Source: Panagrolaimus kolymaensis (lineage: Eukaryota > Nematoda > Chromadorea > Rhabditida > Panagrolaimidae). Taken from it: DNA of 64,000 nucleotides. Location of the stretch: assembly GCA_028622995.1 (NCBI GenBank), contig JAJQJQ010000019.1:1612001-1676000 (forward strand), in the 5' to 3' direction. The translations under genes and the position numbers were made by a program. Below are positions 23,688 to 35,200 of this stretch, one piece after another; position 1 is the stretch's first letter; every line of letters starts with the position of its first letter. Under the pieces are notes generated by a model that did not search any database, had not been told where the DNA came from, and was given only the letters and a program-made list of their open reading frames with translations.

Positions 23688-26235
23688 TTATCCAGTTTTG
23701 AATGCATAACAAATGCCTTTTTCAAGTTCAATTTGGCAGTAAAACGACGAACGAATGACATATTCAAAATCAGTCAAACTGCAAATAACTTGGAATGATT
23801 GGCCCAATGTTGATTCGGCTGCTTCATGAATGGCCACTTTTGCTTCTTTAATTGATAAAGAAATGTTCTGAAAATTTTTCAAAAAATTTAAACTGACATC
23901 AGTTTTCTTAAGTAAAATACAGTTTTTAAGAATTAAAAAAATAAGTAAAAATTTTCGGTGACTTCCAAGGAAAAAAAGACAGTTTTTGTGTCAAAATATT
24001 GGAGCAATATTGAATTAATAAATATAATTAAAAAGCTTAAGTCAAAAAAATTAATCAATTGAAAACACAGTTTATTTTTATCTTTAAAAAATATAAAGCA
24101 AAAACTTATGCAGTATTTTTTAGATTAATAAAAATGAAGAAATTTTTTTTGTTGGTTTTTAAATCAAAAAATTGATGGCATTATTTCCAGCGTATATAAT
24201 TTCCTGCAGTTTTTTCTTTACTAAAGTTTATAAAAGAGCAGCTTCAAGCTTTATTTACAAACTTTTTTGGCTAGAAATTTAAAATTCCGCTTTCGAATTT
24301 TAGAAGCAGTTTATTTTTATATTTTTTAATTTAATTAATCTTCCAAAATAAGATTTTTTTCATTAGTTCAATTCAGTTTTAAAACAAACGAGTGTTCTAA
24401 AGTGCAGTTTAATTAATCTTAATGCTTCTTAATTTTTATTTTCTTGTGGCCAACAAAATGGTAAGAAAATTATGGACAGTTATAAAATAAATTTATTATT
24501 GGGCAATTTTCAAAAAAAAATTCTTTGCCATCCATATTTTGTGATTTGCTAAGGGGCAAAGCTTTTAGCCGCTTTTTATGCCACTCAGTTAAAAATTCCA
24601 AAAAAAACATAAATAAATTAAACCAACCTTTTGCATAATTTCTTTTAATTTTTCATTATTGCATTGCAATTCTTTCTTATTTTCCGTAATCGTTGTTTCA
24701 TTTATTTCTTTTTCTTCTTCGGCTGTAGAATTTGAGACAGTTTTTTGTCCAAATGCTTTTGATCGACATCCACCGCACCGAGTGCAACAATTTTGTGGTG
24801 GAGGCGGAGGCGGTGGAGGTGGTTGGGGATATGGAGGTGGAGGATATGTAATTCGTGGAGGTAAATATATTTGTCCATATGGTGGGTAAGGAGGATATGG
24901 ACGAAATTGTTGTTGTTGTTGCTGTTGCTGTTGTTCAGGATAAAATCCTCCACATCCCAATCCGATTCCAGGTTGAGGAAAATGGTTTGGAATTGGCACG
25001 GGTCGAGGCTCAGGATAATATTTATCTGGAATGAATGGAGGCAATTTTTTCGCAGCATCTTCAAATGGATCCGGAATATTTTGAAAACCTTTTCTAATTA
25101 TTGTTTCTTTGATGAGCTTGTTTTCATTCGAGATTCTTTGGTATTCTTCTGAAAAAATTGGGACAGTTTTAAAAGTGTTTTTATTTTTGGGGATATTTTA
25201 ATGATTATACAGTTTTGATCCCAAAAAATGCAAATTCTTCAAAAAAAAGAATATCTATAGAAATTTTTATGCAATACCAATAATTTGTTGTTCCACAGTT
25301 AATTTTCCAAAAGCTTGCATATCGCTAAAAAAAATTTGTAAAAACTACAAAACACTGTTTTAAATATTAACTAAAGATTCACCTGAACAGTTTATTATAA
25401 ATTAATTCATTCTATTTTTATTTTTAAAACGTTAATAAAAAAGTTGAAACCCTACTTGCAAAGTTTGTTACAGTTTTTTAACAATAAAAATAAAACACGA
25501 AAAAGAATGTTACACAGTTTATAAAATGCGTTGGTTGTTTCTTTATTTTTTTTACGGTTGCTGATACTACATACCCAGTTTTTTTCTCTATAAATTTAGT
25601 TAAACTTTTTTTGTTTCAATTAAGCTTTAGCCCGTTTTCGCAATATTAATGAAAAACATAAAAAAGAAATTTTAACAAAAGAGAAAAAGTTTTGGGAAAA
25701 TTTTAATCCTTCAAAGTTAAAATTGTTTAATTTTTATTTAATTTTTCGGATTCAAAAAACGACACATGATAGTTAATATAAGGTTTTTTAAAAAATTTGT
25801 GAACATGGTCCACAGTTAAAATAAATTTTGCGAAAATAAGTTACCATTGTTTACAGTTTAAAGAAAATACAACAAACCTGGTGAAATTTCTGGATATGGG
25901 CGAGGTGGCTGAAGCAATGGAGGTAATTGATGTTGAAGGCCATATGGATGAGGAAGATGAGGCGGAGGCCCATATGGTTGTTGTTGTTGGCATGGATATC
26001 CTCCATAAGTCGGATATGGCGATTGTGGCGGTTGTGGATAAAATGGCCTTGGTTGTTGTTGACATGGAGATGTTATCGGTGGAGGTGGGAAAAATGGTCG
26101 AGGTCCACATGGACCCGGCGGCGGAGGTGGTGGCGGAGGTGGAAAACCACCAAATCCACATCCTCCTCCTCCTCCACCAATGTGTCCATTTACAATGCCG
26201 AAGATGAAAGCCAAAAATAAAAATATTTTTTTCAT
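23688..26235 (-). CDS. Secreted proline-rich ground-like domain protein (hedgehog-related Grl type)
   Basis: Minus-strand exons supported are 25878-26235, about 25274-25318 (ending ATTATTG before a GTATTG donor), 24628-25148 and 23688-23867. The start MKKIFLFLAFIFGIVNG is a signal peptide. The middle has Gly, Pro and Gln runs and a Cys-rich patch (CCTRCGGC). The C-terminus is a ground-like domain of about 70 residues: CNNEKLKEIMQK, AAES, VICS-x-TDFEYV, FYCQ, ICYAFK. Ground-like proteins are secreted, nematode-enriched relatives of hedgehog N-domain-linked families, often linked to cuticle or epidermis. Exon 1 ends in phase 1 but the exon near 25.3 kb needs two preceding bases. Either a small exon is missed in the 0.5-kb intron, a nearby GTTGTA donor is used, or two transcripts are involved. 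The last two exons are the most secure. Confidence 0.82.
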
Positions 26236-27140
26236 TTTTTTAGACTTTTTTGAAAAGCAGACGATACGGTTGATAAAAAATGTCCAAAAATGAGTCAAAC
26301 TCAAATACAAGCTCCCAGTTTTATATGCTCATTATTTGGGATTTAAAAAGCCCAAAAACCTTTGCAACAAAAAAATTAAATCCCAAAAATGGACAAGTTT
26401 GAAACCTTTTGGACACTCCATTGGCGCCAAATCTTCTTATTTTTTTTCTTTTATTTTTTCACTTTTTTGCTTGTTGATCCGAAAAAAAAGAAAAGAGAGA
26501 AGATAAACCAAACAAACAAAAAGACAACAAACACAACAAAATAAAAATGCGCAACTATTTTATCCTCCTTGATCCTTCCATTTTTTTTTGGAGAAAGAAA
26601 ATTGATGACAAAGCTATCTAGTAATTATCTGGTTATTGATGGTGGTCAAGTTAAATGGCATATTCATTCGCTTGAATCATCATCCAAACATGTAATTATT
26701 CTGGGATTATTTATTTATTTTTTTGTTTGTTTTTAAATCGCAATTGCGAACAGACCAAACCAGTTTAGAGTAATTAAGTTTTTTTTGAATAAAAATTGCA
26801 CAAGAAAAAATGTTGCAAAAAATTAATATCCGCCACATAAAAATTAGCAATTCAGTTAAAAATAAAAAAATAATTAATTGATTATTTTGAATTTAAATAA
26901 TCAAGAATCTCACTCAAAAATCACAGTTTTTAATTATCCATAAAAATTTTAGTTGCCGAAAAAAGTATGTTTTCAATATCAACAATCTTTAAACAGTTTT
27001 TATGAATAAAAATTATTAAATTTAGATCTAAAAAATATTATTTTTACTCCTTTGAGACATATTTTTAAAAATTATTTTATTTAGTTATTAATACTTTTTA
27101 TTAAGTGATGAAAAAATTTTCTTCAGTTTAAAATTTGTGG
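26236..27140. promoter_or_regulatory. Intergenic upstream of the ground-like gene
   Basis: About 26330-26755 lacks the motif and is the likely 5' regulatory region of the minus-strand ground-like gene. From 26760 the CAGTTT array resumes (about 26761, 26852, 26924, 26993, 27124) up to the transposon boundary. No coding sequence is seen. Confidence 0.4.
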
Positions 27141-27255
27141 AATTGCATTTTTCTCGAAGCGAAAAGACGAGCAGCCTTTTTCGACATCAACCTTGCAAAC
27201 GAAAAACGAAAGTTTTTCATTCTGCGTTTGTTTGCAAGCTTTAAACGGTTAAATT
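27141..27255 (+). repeat. Split direct repeat A1
   Basis: The left terminal repeat of the PAT-like element, 115 bp, identical to 30187-30301. The flanks differ at both ends: G/A before and A/C after. Confidence 0.92.
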
Positions 27256-27311
27256 ATTTTTTGCGAAAAATTTATTTTTTGCATTATTTTTACCGGTGTT
27301 TTTTCTATAAA

Positions 27312-28154
27312 ATGGCTGACTCAGAAGATGATGTTATGGTTCAACTTCAAAAAGAAATGCAAGATATTGATGATCCTCAACTAGATTTTGGTGACTTAGA
27401 CGGTGAATTCCCGGTGAAATCAAAGTATAATAAAATAACATATGAAGAAGAAAGTTCTGAAGAAGAAGAACCTGCTCCAAAGAAAAAGAAAAAGAAAGTT
27501 GCCGGTGTTGATAACATTGATGCATTGTTGGCTATGTCAAAAGCTATTGGAAATTTGACTAAGATGGTTGCTAACTTAGAAAGAGATCAGAAGAGTCGCC
27601 CAGAAGATTTGACAGTGGAAGAACGTGTTGCTCAAAAGGTAGCTGTTAAGCAATTCAAGAATCCTTGTTTAGAAAAACAATGGGCATGTTTCGCAAAGAT
27701 CGAGCTTATGTTAAAAGAACAGCTGTCAATGGATGACCCGGTGGAAATGCATAAGAAAGCTCGTGAAATCTTGAAGGATGTTAATGGTCGTACTGCCTTG
27801 TTGGAATTAGCTGATAAACACCCGCGTGCTTTCGCTATCGCCGATGCCGAAGAAGCTACAAAGAAGATGGAAGAAGTTTCAAAGTCCCTTTCAAAGGACG
27901 TTCGTGATTCAATTCTCAATGATAACTCTGGAAGAAAGCAGCGATTTCGTGGAGCCGGTGCAAGCTATGGTCGCCCTTACACCGGAGCATACTATGGCCG
28001 CAATACATCAACAGGTTTCTATGGAACTCAACAAAGAATCCCGAGCCTTATGGAAGGAATCAACCAACAAGGACCCTGCTTCATCTGTCAAGGACCTCAT
28101 CTCAAGAAGGATTGTCCACGTCGAAGGAACCAAACAAGAAGAATGCCGTACTAA
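27312..28154 (+). CDS. gag: Retrotransposon Gag-like protein (280 aa)
   Basis: Start at ATG 27312 (MADSEDDVMVQ), the first Met of the element's frame; sequence upstream belongs to repeat A1 and its flank. The N-terminus is acidic, then a KKKKKK basic patch (residues about 61-66), a helical middle, a Gly/Tyr-rich region, and a C-terminal zinc knuckle CFICQGPHLKKDC. The knuckle is C-x2-C-x3-H-x4-C, one residue shorter than the usual C-x2-C-x4-H-x4-C. Gag packages element RNA. The stop at 28154 is 10 bases before the ATG of the reverse transcriptase frame (+1 relative frame), so pol may be made by reinitiation or frameshift. Confidence 0.85.
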   Translation: MADSEDDVMVQLQKEMQDIDDPQLDFGDLDGEFPVKSKYNKITYEEESSEEEEPAPKKKKKKVAGVDNIDALLAMSKAIGNLTKMVANLERDQKSRPEDLTVEERVAQKVAVKQFKNPCLEKQWACFAKIELMLKEQLSMDDPVEMHKKAREILKDVNGRTALLELADKHPRAFAIADAEEATKKMEEVSKSLSKDVRDSILNDNSGRKQRFRGAGASYGRPYTGAYYGRNTSTGFYGTQQRIPSLMEGINQQGPCFICQGPHLKKDCPRRRNQTRRMPY

Positions 28155-28164
28155 GAAACGAAAA

Positions 28165-29830
28165 ATGGTGGAAAAGCCGGTGAATGATAAAGAAGAAATG
28201 ATTGGTGAGTCTTTTTGTGAAAAGTTTAGGTGTAATTCTTTAGCTTCTAAAGTAAAATTTTGGGAAGATATTAATGCCCCAGCTTATGTCTTAGATATTA
28301 TTAAAAATGGGTATAGTTTACCTTTTAGATTACGAATCCCAGATCCTTCCTTCCACCTAAAGAATTGTCCTATGTCTGAAATAGATAAAAAGTTTGTTGA
28401 TAAAGAAGTATCAAAGTTGAGGAAGACAAATGCTATTTCTCAAGTAACAAAGAAACCCCAAGTTATTAGCCCGTTGTTCGTGGTCAGGAATACGGGTAAG
28501 CCACGGTTAATCATAAATCTTTCCAGGTTGAATGAATCCTTAGAATGTCCCCGGTTCAAGTATGAAGATTTAGACTTTGTTTCAAAGACTATTTGTCCTT
28601 ATGGCTGGTTAGCCAAGTTTGATATGAAGAGTGGGTACCACCATATATCAATAGACCCTGAAGATCGTAAATATCTTGGGTTCGCCTGGAATGGCAAGTA
28701 TTATGTCTTTAATGCTTTACCATTTGGTCTTGCTCCTGCTCCATATATTTTCACAAAAGTTTTTCGCTCTTTGGTAAGACATTGGAGGTCAAAAGGTATC
28801 AATTGTGTCCTTTACCTTGATGATGGACTGATATGGTCACCAATTTTCGCTGAATGCGAGGAAGCTGTTGCTTATTTAAAGTTAACGCTAAAAGCTGCCG
28901 GTGTGTTTATACAAGAAGAAAAGTCCATCCTATTCCCTGTACAAAGCCTAAAGTTTTTAGGAATGATGCTTGACTTGAAAGCTGCCCAGATATATCCTAC
29001 TGAGGAAAGAATAAAAAATACTATGGAATGCTTGGAATTCTTGAAAGTAAAGCTTCACCTTGTTTAAGAGATAGGTTAAAGTTAACAGGTCAATTAGCCT
29101 CGATGTAGGTGGTCCTCGGTCCGAAAGGTTCGGTGTTTACTAAGAGTATTTAAAAGATTGTATGTGCTTTCCGATTTATGGATTTCAAAGTTGAACTATC
29201 TCAAGAAAAACGTGAGGATTTAAAAAAGATTAGAAACATGTTAAAAGTTCCTTTGTCCAAGTCCCTCCTTCCACCAGTTAGAGTATTTTCATTCCATACA
29301 GATGCTTTATCTATAGCATTGGGTGTAGTTTCTAATACCAGTGAAACGTTCTCCCGTCCTTTAACCTCAGAAGAAAGTGTTCAATCAAGTACTTATTGTG
29401 AACTCTTAGGAGTTATGTTTGGTATCTTATGTTTCCAAGGGTTGTGTGAGAAATCTGAGGTTCATGTTTATACCGATAATCAAAACATTTTATCAGTACT
29501 GAGAAAAGGTTCCATGATTGAGAATTTAAACTTGTTATGTATGGAAATTCTGATGTTCTTGGAGAGTTAAAAGCCACAATTGTTCCACATTGGGTGCCTC
29601 GTGAAGAAAACAAGTTAGCGGATCTCGCTTCTCGTATTCCAGATTAAGATGATTGGGCTATCCTTCCACATGTTTTTGAAAAAGTGAATAAGAAGCTTGG
29701 ACCAGCATTAGTTGATAGGTTTGCAAGTTGTGTGAATACAAGACTCCCAAGGTTTAATTCCAAGGTCCATTCCCCAGGTTCAGAAGCTGTTAATGCTTTT
29801 ACACAAGATTGAAATGGAGTGGTTAATTAT
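28165..29830 (+). pseudogene. pol: Degraded retrotransposon pol (reverse transcriptase / RNase H)
   Basis: From ATG 28165 the frame is open to 29067. It holds the reverse transcriptase motifs in order: GKPRLIINLSRL, AKFDMKSGYHHIS, NALPFGLAPAPY, the catalytic YLDD, and FLGMMLD. After about 29040 the coding signal moves to another frame and meets stops near 29106. RNase H-like sequence follows in an open stretch 29178-29570 (FHTDALS, STYCELLGV, YTDNQN). Another frame change near 29550 leads to WVPREENKLADLAS and then in-frame stops at about 29645 and 29809. As it stands the protein would end after the reverse transcriptase core. The breaks could be real decay or assembly indels; the identical repeats argue the insertion is young. 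Confidence 0.85.
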
Positions 29831-30038
29831 TGTGTTCCTCCGGTAAAGGCCAAGTGTTTATCAAACCAGTATCTATCGTACCACCTCTGTTCTATGATCC
29901 TTTTCTGAAAAGTTATTCCCTGTTCGTTCGTTTGTTCTGAATATTGTGATTTGTTCATGTTCGTTTGAACGTATTCCGGTTTTTCGTTAAAGAATATAAA
30001 AACATTACTTGTTCTTCGAACCTTTAGCTTCCTTATTC

Positions 30039-30189
30039 TGTATTTTGTTTCTTGCTTGCCAATAAACCAGACCCAACCCATTTGGAGAAAAAGACTGAGA
30101 GTCTTTGAAGAGGAGAGAAAAAAGAATTTTTCTCGGAGTTGAGGAATAATTTTTCAGAATGAAAAATGTGACGAAAACGTAGAGAAAAT
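30039..30189 (+). repeat. Split direct repeat B1
   Basis: Internal 151-bp repeat, identical to 31607-31757, overlapping A2 by three bases (AAT, 30187-30189). Confidence 0.92.
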
Positions 30190-30301
30190 TGCATTTTTCT
30201 CGAAGCGAAAAGACGAGCAGCCTTTTTCGACATCAACCTTGCAAACGAAAAACGAAAGTTTTTCATTCTGCGTTTGTTTGCAAGCTTTAAACGGTTAAAT
30301 T
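30187..30301 (+). repeat. Split direct repeat A2
   Basis: Internal 115-bp copy of repeat A, identical to 27141-27255 and followed by a G/C-rich stretch unique to the element's right part. Confidence 0.92.
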
Positions 30302-30557
30302 CCCGCCCGCCATCCCCTTCCTTCTCCCCTTGTTGTAAAGAATTAGTTTAGCACGAAGGAATCCATTGCTAGATGCAAGGAGCCGTGCACTCGCTGGATG
30401 CGAGCCGTCTGAAACGGGAAATTTTTAAACCTATTCAAAGCAATTCGCCATGAAAGAATCCATAGTCCAGTTCTGACCGATTTCTGGCTAACCTATAATT
30501 TTTCCCCCTTTTTAGATACTCTTTGGTAAGTCTTTTAATTTAATTATTATTTTTCAG

Positions 30558-31531
30558 AAGAAAGGTTAGCCAGGATTGCTCAAAAGAACAGTGGTAAAAC
30601 TGCTTCACCGGTGAAAATAAGTGAATTTGTTCTTGCTGGTCTTGCTGAATATACAAGGAAAACATATGTAAGAGAATATGATAAATTCAAGACGTGGAAG
30701 AGTTCTTTGGTATTGGAAGCCGGTAAAAATAACGATGATGAACTTCTCGCACTCTATCTGATGTCAGTAGCAAAAGAATCAAAAGCAATAGCTTCAACAA
30801 TTACTGCTACAGTAACGTTTTTCAATAGAAGGAAGCTCCCAGTGAACAACATTCATGCGGTCCGTGAAAAGTCTGAATATGGAAAGTTGGTAATGAAAGC
30901 GATTGGAAAGAAAACTCCTCCAGTGAAACATAAAGATCAAGTATCCTCCGTAGAATTGAGGTTATTCCTGCCTTTATCAAAGTCGTCTGATATAAAAGAA
31001 AGTAGAATTGGAACATTAGTCATCACATTGATTGCTGGGTTCTTTCGTCCATCTGAAGCTTTGTCATTGAAAATGAATCAAGTGGTGTTCGGTGAAGAAA
31101 ATGTTAGAATTGATCTGCTGAAATCAAAATATAATCAAAATGGGCCAGCTTTGCCAGTGTTCATTACAAGAATAATTTGTGATGCTTGTCCTGTTACCAT
31201 TCTGGAAGAATGGGTTAAAAAGAGTCCTCCATCCCGTTTCCTTTTTCCCTCTTTTTCAGGTGCTGATCGACTATGGTCTTACGATGCTGCTTTGAAAGAA
31301 CTTAAAGAACCTTCAAGAAGAATTGGAATCAACAAGAATATCACTCTGCATTCATTTCGGGGAAGTGCCGCAACTGCTGCTATCGAAGCTGGATGTACTC
31401 AAGCTGAACTTGATCGTGGAGCTCGATGGAAATCGTCTGCGTCGAAGAAGTCATATGTCCAAAGGAGTGCTAAATCAACTCAAAATGTTTCCGCAGTGAT
31501 GAGAAAATATTTGGAAAAATCCGGTGCCTAA
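30558..31531 (+). CDS. Tyrosine recombinase of the PAT-like element
   Basis: The frame is open from a splice-acceptor-like site (TTTTTCAG ending 30557) to the stop at 31531. No ATG lies upstream of the first conserved residues, so expression probably needs splicing; a GTAAGT donor at 30526 would give a very short 32-nt intron. Catalytic residues of the family are visible: Arg in FFRPSEALSL, His-x-x-Arg in HSFRGSA, a Trp in GARWKSS, and the terminal Tyr in SKKSYVQ. The enzyme would integrate a circular DNA copy at a short core sequence. Unlike pol, this frame is intact. It lies between repeats A2 and B2. Confidence 0.88.
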
Positions 31532-31606
31532 TAAGGTATATTATTTTTGTTGTTGTTTGTTTGTTGTTTTGTCGTAAGGCCATGGTTGGTCAGTTTTTTG
31601 GTTGTA

Positions 31607-31757
31607 TGTATTTTGTTTCTTGCTTGCCAATAAACCAGACCCAACCCATTTGGAGAAAAAGACTGAGAGTCTTTGAAGAGGAGAGAAAAAAGAATTTTTC
31701 TCGGAGTTGAGGAATAATTTTTCAGAATGAAAAATGTGACGAAAACGTAGAGAAAAT
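31607..31757 (+). repeat. Split direct repeat B2
   Basis: Right terminal repeat, 151 bp, identical to 30039-30189; its last bases AAT abut the genomic flank at 31758. Confidence 0.92.
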
Positions 31758-32257
31758 ATAGCATTTTAAAGTAATAATTTGGAAATTAAAACTTTTTACT
31801 TTTTAAGCTCAAGCGCAACATCAACCAGTTTAAAAAATTTATTTATTTTTTGTTTTGAAGAAAATTTTACAAAAAACCAAATCAAAAGCTCCTGCAGTTT
31901 AAAAAAAGATATGAATAAACTCGGTGGGGTTTATTATTATTATAAAATATTTAGACATAGGATGAAATTTATAAATAAATTGCATAAAATTCACTCAGTT
32001 TTTAACCACATTAAAGAAAAAGAAAATAGATTTCAAAAAAATTGTTAATAAAACCGCAGTTTATTCAAAATTTTAGAAAAGTTATAAATGTTAATAATGG
32101 CTTCCAAAATATGCTTCAGAATTCTGAAATTGGATATAGTTTTTAAAAATAAGAAACATTCTTTATTTAATACGTTTTTCAGTTAATTTTACCAAAATAA
32201 AATAATATTTGAAACTCTGGGATCACAGTTTTTTTAAAAAAAAAGAAGAAAAAAAAA
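31758..32257. other. Intergenic between the transposon and the receptor gene
   Basis: AT-rich sequence with CAGTTT motifs at about 31826, 31896, 31997 and 32058. I see no gene. Confidence 0.5.
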
Positions 32258-35200
32258 TTATTTCCAATCACTTTCATAAATTCTAAAATATGCATCCATT
32301 TCATTGGGGATTGGTCGAATAGGAGTTGCGCGATGTAAATCAAAAATGGTTTGATAATGTCGGCATTTAAGCAAGCGATGTCGAAGATAAAAAAGGAAAC
32401 CAAAAAAATTGGCAAAAATTGGAGCCATTAAAAGGCTACTAATTTCCTATAAAAAAAAATTCCAGTTAAAAAATTCAAAGAATTTCTCCAGTTTTTATTA
32501 ACTTACTTTAATTACGCTAAAATCCTTCAAAGTTTTAACATGAAATGTTTGAACTGAAGAAGCCAAAAGTAAAAGTTGAAAGAAAAATAGCAAACAAAAT
32601 GAAAGGCATATTGGAACCACATATCGAGTGGTTTTAATTATTTCTGTTAGCTGATATCGAGCTGTCAAAGAATGATTGGCTGATCGCTTTCGAAGAAATA
32701 TTCTGAAATAAAACGTAGTTAAAGAAAAAATTTCATACTTATTTCTTTCTGAACAGTTAAATACAAATCTTTTTTTTTTAAATTTAAGACAAAAGAAAAA
32801 ACCAAAGAAGATTTTGACTTCACAGTTTAGAAAAAACCTTTTTTTTTTCAACTGTTTTTATTATAACCAGTTTTAAAAAATTTAAAGAAATCAAGACTTT
32901 CCAAAAGAAAAAGAAAGAAATGTCAATGGTTTTTCAAAATACCCGACTCAAGAACAAATGCCGCAGTTTAATGACAAAATCAAAAAATATGAAATTTTGT
33001 TTAATAGCAATTTTTATACTTTTTTTTCACCAAAGAAGCTCGTATTAAAGCATATTAAAGCTTAAAAATGCTATCCAGTTTAAAAAAAGAAATAAACTCT
33101 AATTTTTCAGCTTAAAAAATGAAGATCAGTTTTTAATAATTGACAACAATGTTAATTCTTCCAATTTAATTACCTTCTCACATCCCTAATGAATTTCTTT
33201 CAACAATGAATAAAAGAATTTAAAAAATTTCAAACTAACAGTTTTTTTCTGCAGTTTTTACAATTTAATCAAATTTGAAGCACAATTCAATACAGTTTTT
33301 TTTAAAATTGTATTTATTTTTTCTTTGACCATGATCACGATCTCTATGGCAAAAAATAATCTGGGCCACCAGATTCATCATGTTTCAGTTTTTATTTTCC
33401 CAAAAAAAGGAGTCACAAAAATTGCTTACCTTTTTTCAACATCGAAAAACTCAAACAGTTTAAAAATCCAAAATAAAATCTTACCCTTTTTTATATTTGC
33501 AATAAAAATATAGCATAGTGCAAATAATAAAACAAAATAGAGGGAATTGAAAATAAAATGACATAAATAAGCCAAAATTCACCGAGGATATTTCTGTCAA
33601 AGTGCTGCAATATGGGTAAAATCGATCACTGTCGACAGAAATAATTTTCATTGTTGCTGTGTAACTTGGATAAAGCCACTAAAAATTAAAAATATTTTTA
33701 GATTTATTTACATAAAAAACAAGAACTGACATTTATTTTCCAATTTTGACAGTTTTTAATAATTTAAAAAAACAAAAAAATCTTTTAATTTTAATTTTAT
33801 ATTAATTTATTTTTTATTTATTATCCGAAATAACGTAATTCAGTTTTAATAAAATATAATACAAAAAAAATACATTTTTGTTGTGACCCTTTGAAAGCAA
33901 AAAAGGCTCCCAGTTTTATGGTTTCCTTGTTTTTTTTGTTGTCCAGTTTTCAAAAAAAAAATTATATCAGGTTTCTGTTGAACTCAGTTTAATTTTATTT
34001 CTTTAAAAATTTATTATCGATGAAACTTCAGAAAAGAACAAGAGCGGCATGGTCCAGTTTTTAATTTTTAAAAAATAAGCTGAAGAACTTAAAGCAAATT
34101 ATTAGCATTAATAACCTTGAGTTTAGGGTTAAGAAAAAAAATTATTTTAAAAAACTTGAAAAAGTCAGGGCAGTTATTAAAAAAATTATGATAAAAATTT
34201 TGTCTACCTAAAAATAAAAACCCTTGAACAAAGTCCGATCCAGTTTTAAATTTTAAATATGTGCTATGAAAAACTTATAGTAAGCTGCAGTTTTTATTAG
34301 CCATAAATCGACAGTTAAAAAACCGGTTAAGAAGATTCCGCCCAGTTTTAAGGACTTTTATAATTGATTTTTGCATTATTCAGATAGAAAAAAACCGCAT
34401 TGATCAATTGTTCAGCTTCTAATTTTAAAAAAATTGAAAATTCCTGACCGTTATTATTATACCTTTAAATCCTCACTAAAAATAAATAAAGTTTAAATAA
34501 CAAAATCAAAGACTACAGTTAAAAAAAATCAAAAAAAAGAATTTCAAAAACTAAGAGCCTTTTAAAATTTCAATGCGAAATTTAAAATTACCTTTTAAAA
34601 TTCAGTTTAAAAGTAAAACTATGCTTATTTTCTAGCGAAATAAAATAATAATTTTGTTTAAACTTTTAAATATTTTATATTTATTTTTTTCGCTTAAATG
34701 GAGTTTGCCAACAATAAATTGGTCCAGTTTAAAAAAATCAAAAAATTCTTACCGTTGCCGCGATTGCTAATAAAACAATTAAAACAGATTTAAATTTTTC
34801 ATATTTTTCATTTAATAAAGTTGCCATAAATCGTTCAAAACATATAAATGGAAATGTATATGCCACAACTTCCAATGGCAGAGATTGGAGGGTGGATTCC
34901 GCGGTGCACCTCCAAGCTGATGATAAAAAGTTGCAATCATTATTTTCGATAAATGCATGAGTGATTCGAGTTATAGCTCTTGTGGTCGTTAAAAGAGTTC
35001 GAATTAAAATTGCTATAGCAATATTTAAAATTAACCATCGAAGATTGAAATGAAATGACTGAAAAAAAATGTGACTCAGTTTTTTTTAAAAATCTAATTA
35101 TTTTCAATTTTTTGCAATTTAAAATTAAATACATTAACTTCGATTTTAAAATATTTTTTAAATCTTGTAAAAATGGTTTGTTTGTTCAGTTTCAACTAGG

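Larger units (their letters stand above)
27141..31757 (+). mobile_element. PAT-like (DIRS-order) tyrosine-recombinase retrotransposon
   Basis: A 4617-bp element in the arrangement A1 - gag - pol - B1/A2 - YR - B2. Repeat A (115 bp) occurs at 27141-27255 and 30187-30301, repeat B (151 bp) at 30039-30189 and 31607-31757, and each pair is identical base for base. B1 and A2 overlap by AAT, and the element begins and ends with AAT, the pattern expected if a circular intermediate recombines at a short core. This split-direct-repeat layout is known from PAT elements of nematodes. There is no target-site duplication, as expected for a tyrosine recombinase. The gag and YR frames are open, but pol is broken. 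The interior is less AT-rich and essentially lacks the AAACTG motif, which fits a recent insertion. Confidence 0.93.

Noticed and set aside
25841..26220. Open frames antisense to or out of frame with the Pro-rich exon
   Set aside because: Shadows of the CCA/CCT codon runs of the ground-like gene; no independent splice or start context.
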